Shown here: positions 58,927 through 64,000 of the stretch, piece after piece
How the letters are laid out: every line of letters begins with the position of its first letter
Numbering within the stretch: the first letter of the stretch is position 1
DNA from: Penicillium oxalicum
Lineage: Eukaryota > Ascomycota > Eurotiomycetes > Eurotiales > Aspergillaceae
DNA: 64,000 bases
Direction of reading: 5' to 3'
Assembly (NCBI RefSeq): GCF_001723175.1
Contig: NC_064654.1
Coordinates: forward strand, 186,001-250,000
Program-made: the position numbers and the translations under genes
Notes under the pieces: generated by a model
Told to the model about the DNA's origin: nothing
Seen by the model: the letters and a program-made list of their open reading frames with translations, nothing else
Databases searched by the model: none

Positions 58927-59595
58927 TCAGTTGGCCAGAATGGTGCGGACAAGGTCGGTGTAGTTGATCTCGCCAGAGCTGGTGTCGACGGCCTTGAGGA
59001 GCTCATCGACCTCTTCATCGGACATTTTTTCGCCCAGGTTGGTCAGGACTATCATACAAGACACGCAGAGATGATGATTAGCCTCGCATTCTACTGCCCT
59101 TTCCACTGAGGGGAACAAAAGAGGAAAAGAAAGAGAGAGAGACAGAAAGTCCCTCGGGGTGCCCAACTTACTGTAGCGCAACTGTCCCACACCAATAAAT
59201 CCCGTCATGTCCTTGTCAAAGACCTGGAATCCCCGACAATACTCCTCCGGCTCACCAGGCTCACGGAAACCACCGGGGCGGTTGAGCACCTTCAGGAACG
59301 AGTCAAAGTCAACTAACAAAGAGAGCGCGCGCAAAAGAAACAGCGACCCCAGTGTTAGCACAAGGCAAATTCTCCAGGAACATCACAACTTCTCATGCAG
59401 GATCCCCAGGTCAGACGTACACTCATCACCGACCGTCTTCTCCAGATCACTAATCTCGGCCAACGTGGGATTTTGACCGCAGGCGCGCAACAAGTCTCCC
59501 AACAATTCTCCCGAAACGCGACCCGTGCCGCGGCGATCGAACAGCGAAAACGCCTCCTTGTAGTTGGTCGAAGCCTGGTCGTGCTTATTAGCCAT
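58927..59595 (-). CDS. cdc4: myosin essential light chain, Cdc4-like EF-hand protein
   Basis: Three exons, 59595-59421, 59312-59172 and 59048-58927, encode 145 residues, the expected length. Junctions give VGDE-FDFDSFLKVLNRPGG and GQLRY-ILTNLGEKM, both matching family continuity. The sequence contains NYKEAFSLFDRRGTGRV, LGDLLRACGQNPTLAEI, CRGFQVFDKDMTGFIGVGQL and GEINYTDLVRTILAN. These are diagnostic of the Cdc4/Mlc1 light chain that binds IQ motifs of type II and V myosins and is needed for the contractile ring and septation. EF-hand loops are partly degenerate, as in other members, so calcium binding may be weak. The gene symbol follows the fission-yeast name; the Aspergillus naming may differ. 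Confidence 0.95.
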
Positions 59596-60509
59596 GCTGC
59601 TCGGATACGAGGGTGACGATGCGCTTTTTGTGTTGGTGATTTCTCGTCTTCTTCCAACAACGAGTGGATATGCAAGATACGCAGTGAAAGTTGAGATGCG
59701 CCAAAGGTTGCTCGGGAAGACGAGGGGAGAGAACACAACAAAAATGAGCCCGGGTGACGCGGGATGAAATGGTCACAGAGCTCTGCCGAAGAACCAATCC
59801 GCGTTTCTGAATCACTTTCGATCCAGGGATGACATGAGGGGGGTGGCAGAGTCCGGGAAGTCAAAGCCCAAGATGACCAAAGTGGTAATCCGTCAACAAG
59901 GGGGGAAACGGGAATGACAAGGAGAGAGTGGATGGCGGGCCTAATGTTGATTCCTTCTGAGTTGAATCAATACGGATGAACTGGCCTTTAACTCACCATT
60001 GTGATGGAACTTTTTTGTTCTTCGTCGTCGGGGGGAATTGAAGGGAATTGAGAACGGTGGTCTGGTAGAAACGACGTTGGAATTGAGGAGGAGTGGGAGG
60101 GGCGATGAATCTTTGGAGACTGCGAGTTTGCGAAATGGCGGAGTGGGCAGATCATCCGGTTGATCGGGCAACCACATCAACAACATCCACGCGGGCGATC
60201 TATATGAGGAAGCCAAACACCATTTCGGTGTCACCGATAGAATCTACGCACGGCAAGATCGCCGTCGCGGTGTCATTATGTAGGTATCTTTGTAACGGTC
60301 CATGTATCGAGTGGCTAGTGGCTGCCACACCCGAAGAAGTCCGAGTTGCAATGCCCCATGTCCATCCATCGTCGTCATCGTCATCATTCCCTGTCATATA
60401 CATGCAAATAATACAGTCAAGTGCACATCGTGATCCGCAGACCATGACGAGCTGCAAACAATTAAATCACATCCACCCATCCGCTACTCTCTCTCACTCA
60501 CCCAGTACA
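59596..60509. other. intergenic region
   Basis: This is the promoter and leader of the light-chain gene and the 3' end of the next regulator. A short (GTC/ATC)-type microsatellite lies near 60362-60390. No further gene was recognised. Confidence 0.5.
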
Positions 60510-63029
60510 TCATGACTGCAACTTGGCAATGCAACTGTCCAGCAGCCGCGCCGCCTCTCCCAGCAACTCCCACCGGGGATTGGCAAAAGAATCTCGCAAG
60601 ATCATCAACATCCCCAAACACCCATTCCGCCCCTGAATCCCTTCAAGGTCATTCGGTTCTCCCACACCACCAACCCGCCGCAGGAAAGCGTGCATATCCC
60701 GCCGGCGATCCGCATACGTCGCCAAGGCCGGCAAGGGCCGCAGGGGCCCGTCCAGCGCAAAGCCATAGCACCACACGACAAGAGCGGCGTAATACATGAC
60801 CCAAGGCCGGTTCAACAGATAGTCGTCCCGGGCCAGGTAGCTCCCCGATTCCGCCGAGGGATCCATGAAACACGTCTTCAGGAACCGGAGCGCGTAAAAG
60901 GTCGCATCGCGCGCGGAAGCCTTGCTTGCCCACCGGACGGTCTTTTCTCGCGCAGCGCTATAATCACGAGCCGTGATCGATCGGCCCATGAGCCGGCCCG
61001 CCCCAGCAAAGATTTGTAGATCGGCGATGTCCACGTGGGAAGCCATGTGTGCCAGCCCATGCAGCACATCGCGCGATTCCGATTCCGCAGTGACCGCGGA
61101 CCCCAGAGCTTCGTCAAAGTCGCGACGCCAGTTGTCGTACGCGCGCAAGAGCGCCGTGCGCCATTTATCGCGCCCGCCGAGAGTCTGGCCCACGCCCAGC
61201 GAGCTCACCTGGAGATCCCGCTGGTTCAAATGCCAGCTCACGCTGAGCAAGCCAGCCATGAGGACGATGCGGCCAAAGGTGTTGGTGCGCACCGGTTGTC
61301 CGTTCAACGTACGCTTCAGCCCGTCCAAGAACATGACCGGTCGGACGCCGTGCGATTGTAGACTCGATTGTACCCGGGCGACCTCGGCGGCGCTGGTGGC
61401 CGCCCACAGAGCCTCATCACAGGGCAGCGGCAGTCGCAGTTCATGCGCGACCATCTTGGCAGAGTGTCCAAACATGGTCGCATGCGTCGAATCAAGCACA
61501 AAGGCCGCAAATGCCGCACGTCTCGTCGCCTCGGCTTTGATCCAATGCGCCCACGACTCGTCTTCCTCGCGGGACTCGGGGGTGTCGAAGGATGATCGGC
61601 CAATCAGCGAACTTCCACGGCGCATCAGAGTCAGGGTCGTGTCATGATGAATGTGGGCTCGTTCATGAAGGGCTCGCGTCGAGAAGGATTTCTCGTAAAC
61701 TTCCAACAGCAACAGCGCCTGAAACACCCAAAGCCGCGCAGGAGGCCGAAAGTCGGGATCCATGAAAATCTCCCAGCGCAGATGCCAGGCGATAAAGGTT
61801 GCCAGTTCGGCAGCAGCCTCGGTCGTCGCTTGACCATGCGCTTTATCGAGCGTGGCTGCCCCGATGGCCATCACCGCGAGAAGCAGCAGGGTCGGCGTGC
61901 GATCGGCTGCAAACGTGGGCTGGTGTAGGATCGGCAGCTGAGGGTGGAAATGGCACCAGTAGGAGCCAATGTAGGTTTGCATCAGTCGTAAACTCAGCAC
62001 GTGACGGTCACTATTCAAGTCTCCCTCCATCAGCGCATCCTTCCGTTTGCCTTCGGCGGAAGAGGCGGCTTCGTTGAAGCGGCTGGCCATCAGGTGAAGG
62101 ATCTCTTGCCGCTTTTCCTCCGAGATGATCGCTGGTAGGGACGATGAATCGAGAATGCTGGTAACGCTCATTGGGTGCTGTGGAATGACCGTACAAAAGT
62201 TGTTGTACGAGGGGTCATTCATGTAAAATTGGTTCTGTCCAAAGGGCATCATTCCGTACCCCAGGGGAGCCAGCGGTTCGCTGAACAACCAAGCCGCAAA
62301 ATCATCGGCCATGGCAAAAGGGGAGCGGTTGTAGGTCTCGCCGCCGAAGATGGGATATGCATTTTGCATCGAATCAAACTCCAGCAGGGGATCTGTTTGG
62401 CTGATGGCACCTGAGAAGTCGGTGTAACCGGACACTGGGACCCCAGTTGTATCAATGGTGGTGGGCGTAGCGGTTGGCAAGGAGTAGGTATTTGTGGAAT
62501 TGGTCGGGGACTTGGAAACAGGTGCAGGATGGTTGGCTAGGAATGGGTAGTCCGTCGGTGTCATCGAGGGGGATGTGGGTGAGACCACCGACATGAGAGA
62601 TTTCGGAGGGGAGCCATGCAGGTTGTCGTGCGTGAAGCTGTCGCGTTTCTGCAGTTGCGAACCGCGCGTAGTATGGCGTTCGCGATGACGAATACATAGA
62701 TCCTGCCGTACAAACGAGCGATGGCAGTTTGGAAAGTCGCAGCGAAAGATTTGCTTGGGGGTATCTATCATGTCAAAGACAAGGACGCGGGCGGGCGATT
62801 AGCGACCTCGTGAGCGCGAGATTTTGTGGACAGATCAATAGCAGTTTGGAGGACGCATACGGTTCAACTGGTGCCGATACAGATGTTCGGCGCGCGAATA
62901 GCTCTTCCCACAGCCCTCATGGGAGCATTCAAACTTGCGATCTGACGGAGCTCGTCGACTCCGTCGCCGACGCTTAGTGGTGAGTTGGTCATGATCATGA
63001 TCATGGTCATGGTCATCTAGTTCGCCCAT
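60510..63029 (-). CDS. C2H2 zinc-finger transcription factor with fungal_trans domain
   Basis: Two exons, 63029-62861 and 62764-60510, flank a 96-bp intron (GTATGC donor, GATAG acceptor) and encode 807 residues. The N-terminus carries a His-Asp repeat and a basic block (KRRRRSRR). Two C2H2 fingers follow: ECSHEGCGKSYSRAEHLYRH, and FRCDFPNCHRSFVRQDLCIRH with RERHTTRG after it. The intron lies in the linker, and splicing restores HQLNHTPKQIFRC. The fungal-specific transcription factor domain starts near residue 265 (TYIGSYWCHFHPQLPILHQP) and extends several hundred residues. The architecture matches nuclear C2H2/fungal_trans regulators. Targets are unknown. The start at 63029 is the first ATG in the frame, as upstream candidates in frame are not ATG. 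Confidence 0.92.
62987..63017 (-). repeat. hexanucleotide microsatellite coding His-Asp repeat
   Basis: Five or so copies of a GATCAT/GGTCAT unit encode alternating Asp-His residues near residue 6 of the C2H2 regulator. Length variation would stay in frame. Confidence 0.75.
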
Positions 63030-63429
63030 AATGCCTGCTTTACTTGAGGAGGGCACCAACGGGTGCCATGCGCGCACGAGGCGGGTACACGACGATCGCA
63101 GCGAGGGCAATCAATGCGACAAGTCCACCACGCGTGGGGTTGATGGAGTCAGACCACTCCAACCTCTCAGTCTGAGGCGGGTGTCAGTCAGAGCCGCGCG
63201 ATCTTCAGAAAAGTGAGGTCGCCTGAAGATGTACAAGCAGAAAGAACAAGATCTATGCTCGGAGGAGCAGAGCGGTTGGGGTTTAGGAGATCGAAGAAGG
63301 TGAATGGAGCTGCAGAATTCAATTCCCAAGTCAGGCAGAAGCACGTAAGGCTGGATCTGAGCGCGGGCGTTCCTTTGACTGCGGCACCCGAAAGTGCGGA
63401 GATGCCGCGCCAACCGTACGGTCCCCGGA

Positions 63430-63466
63430 CTCGTGACTGGCCAGCTCGTGACCAGCAGACTCGTGA
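63430..63466 (+). promoter_or_regulatory. three CTCGTGA direct repeats at 15-bp spacing
   Basis: CTCGTGA occurs at 63430, 63445 and 63460, exactly 15 bp apart, about 400 bp upstream of the C2H2 regulator. Regular spacing suggests a multimeric binding site; the binding protein is unknown. Confidence 0.5.
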
Positions 63467-63478
63467 TTTGGTGGCTGG

Positions 63479-63485
63479 TGACTCA
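63479..63485 (+). promoter_or_regulatory. TGACTCA, Gcn4/CpcA-type site
   Basis: A perfect TGACTCA lies 13 bp after the third CTCGTGA copy. The palindrome-like heptamer is the established Gcn4/CpcA (AP-1) recognition sequence; function here is inferred only. Confidence 0.4.
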
Positions 63486-64000
63486 TTGGATACAAGCCTT
63501 CAGGTGGGGTGGAGAGAAGACGAAAGCGGATTGGCGGAGTGCTTGAACTGCATCAGCGAATGGGCCACTGGTACAACTGACATAACTCAAGCAGGGCATA
63601 TTATACCACCGCATACATCAAATGGTACAAAGCAGTGGTGATGTTATTTCAACTACCAGAGTCTAATATACTGCCAGTGCTCTGAGATGAGTGCCTTGAA
63701 TCGGGTCTTGCTCTACTCCCATTCAAAAGACATGCTTCCAGCTTGAACAATCAATTGAGTAAGTACTGTAGGTGAGATAATGGGGATTGGAAGCTCATGC
63801 ATATTGTCAGATATCAACACTATGCAACTGTCAATCCTTCAAAGTCGGGAATCAATAAGAATCAGCCCCCTGAGAGCAATAATAGACACCTTCACTGAGT
63901 CAAGACCTATCTTTATTCAGCAAGCTCGAATTGAATGGCTGCAATTTTGAGAGAGTTGTCCCATGTCTCTAAGATTTGTGACCCTGGAAAGGCTTTCTAG

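Larger units (their letters stand above)
63030..64000. other. upstream region of the C2H2 regulator
   Basis: This is the promoter and distal upstream sequence. An open frame at 63213-63641 (+) has no recognised domain. Three CTCGTGA motifs at 15-bp spacing and a TGACTCA site lie here. Confidence 0.5.

Overview
The window comes from a filamentous ascomycete, most likely an Aspergillaceae species (Aspergillus or Penicillium type). The evidence is short GT-AG introns of about 60-120 bp, a Zn2Cys6/C2H2 regulator, DUF3425 bZIP and DHA2/STP transporter families, a peroxisomal acyl-CoA oxidase ending in SKL, and a Cdc4-type myosin light chain very close to the Aspergillus form. Exon boundaries were set by hand from splice consensus and reading-frame continuity; no search was run.

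Layout. 0.8-12 kb: a LigB/DODA-type dioxygenase (-), a C2H2+Zn2Cys6 regulator (+), a DUF3425 bZIP (-) and a GH43 glycosidase (-). 13-25.4 kb: an MFS transporter with a 15-nt microexon (+), acyl-CoA oxidase (+), a hexose transporter (+) and a convergent sugar transporter (-) whose only intron carries a 29-nt homopolymer. 25.4-31.1 kb is gene-poor. 31.1-37.9 kb: a DHA2 drug-type transporter with an apparent one-base frameshift (+), a third sugar transporter (-) and UDP-glucose dehydrogenase (-). 37.9-42.3 kb is gene-poor. 42.3-47.6 kb: a TPT/nucleotide-sugar transporter (-) divergent from a type II membrane glycosyltransferase (+). 47.6-54 kb is gene-poor. 54-63 kb: a 1071-residue secreted repeat protein (+), a STEEP1 homologue (+), the Cdc4 light chain (-) and a C2H2/fungal_trans regulator (-).

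Functional themes. Carbohydrate use and uptake dominate (GH43, three STP-type transporters). Fatty-acid oxidation is represented by the acyl-CoA oxidase, with two CCTCGG motifs in its promoter. UDP-glucose dehydrogenase, a sugar-nucleotide-type transporter and a Golgi-type glycosyltransferase lie within 12 kb and could act in one glycan pathway, although this is only a positional argument.

The most unusual object is the secreted protein at 54013-57228. Residues 250-1071 can be tiled almost without gaps by two leucine-rich modules of 19 and 45 residues. These combine into a 64-residue (192-bp) super-repeat present seven times.
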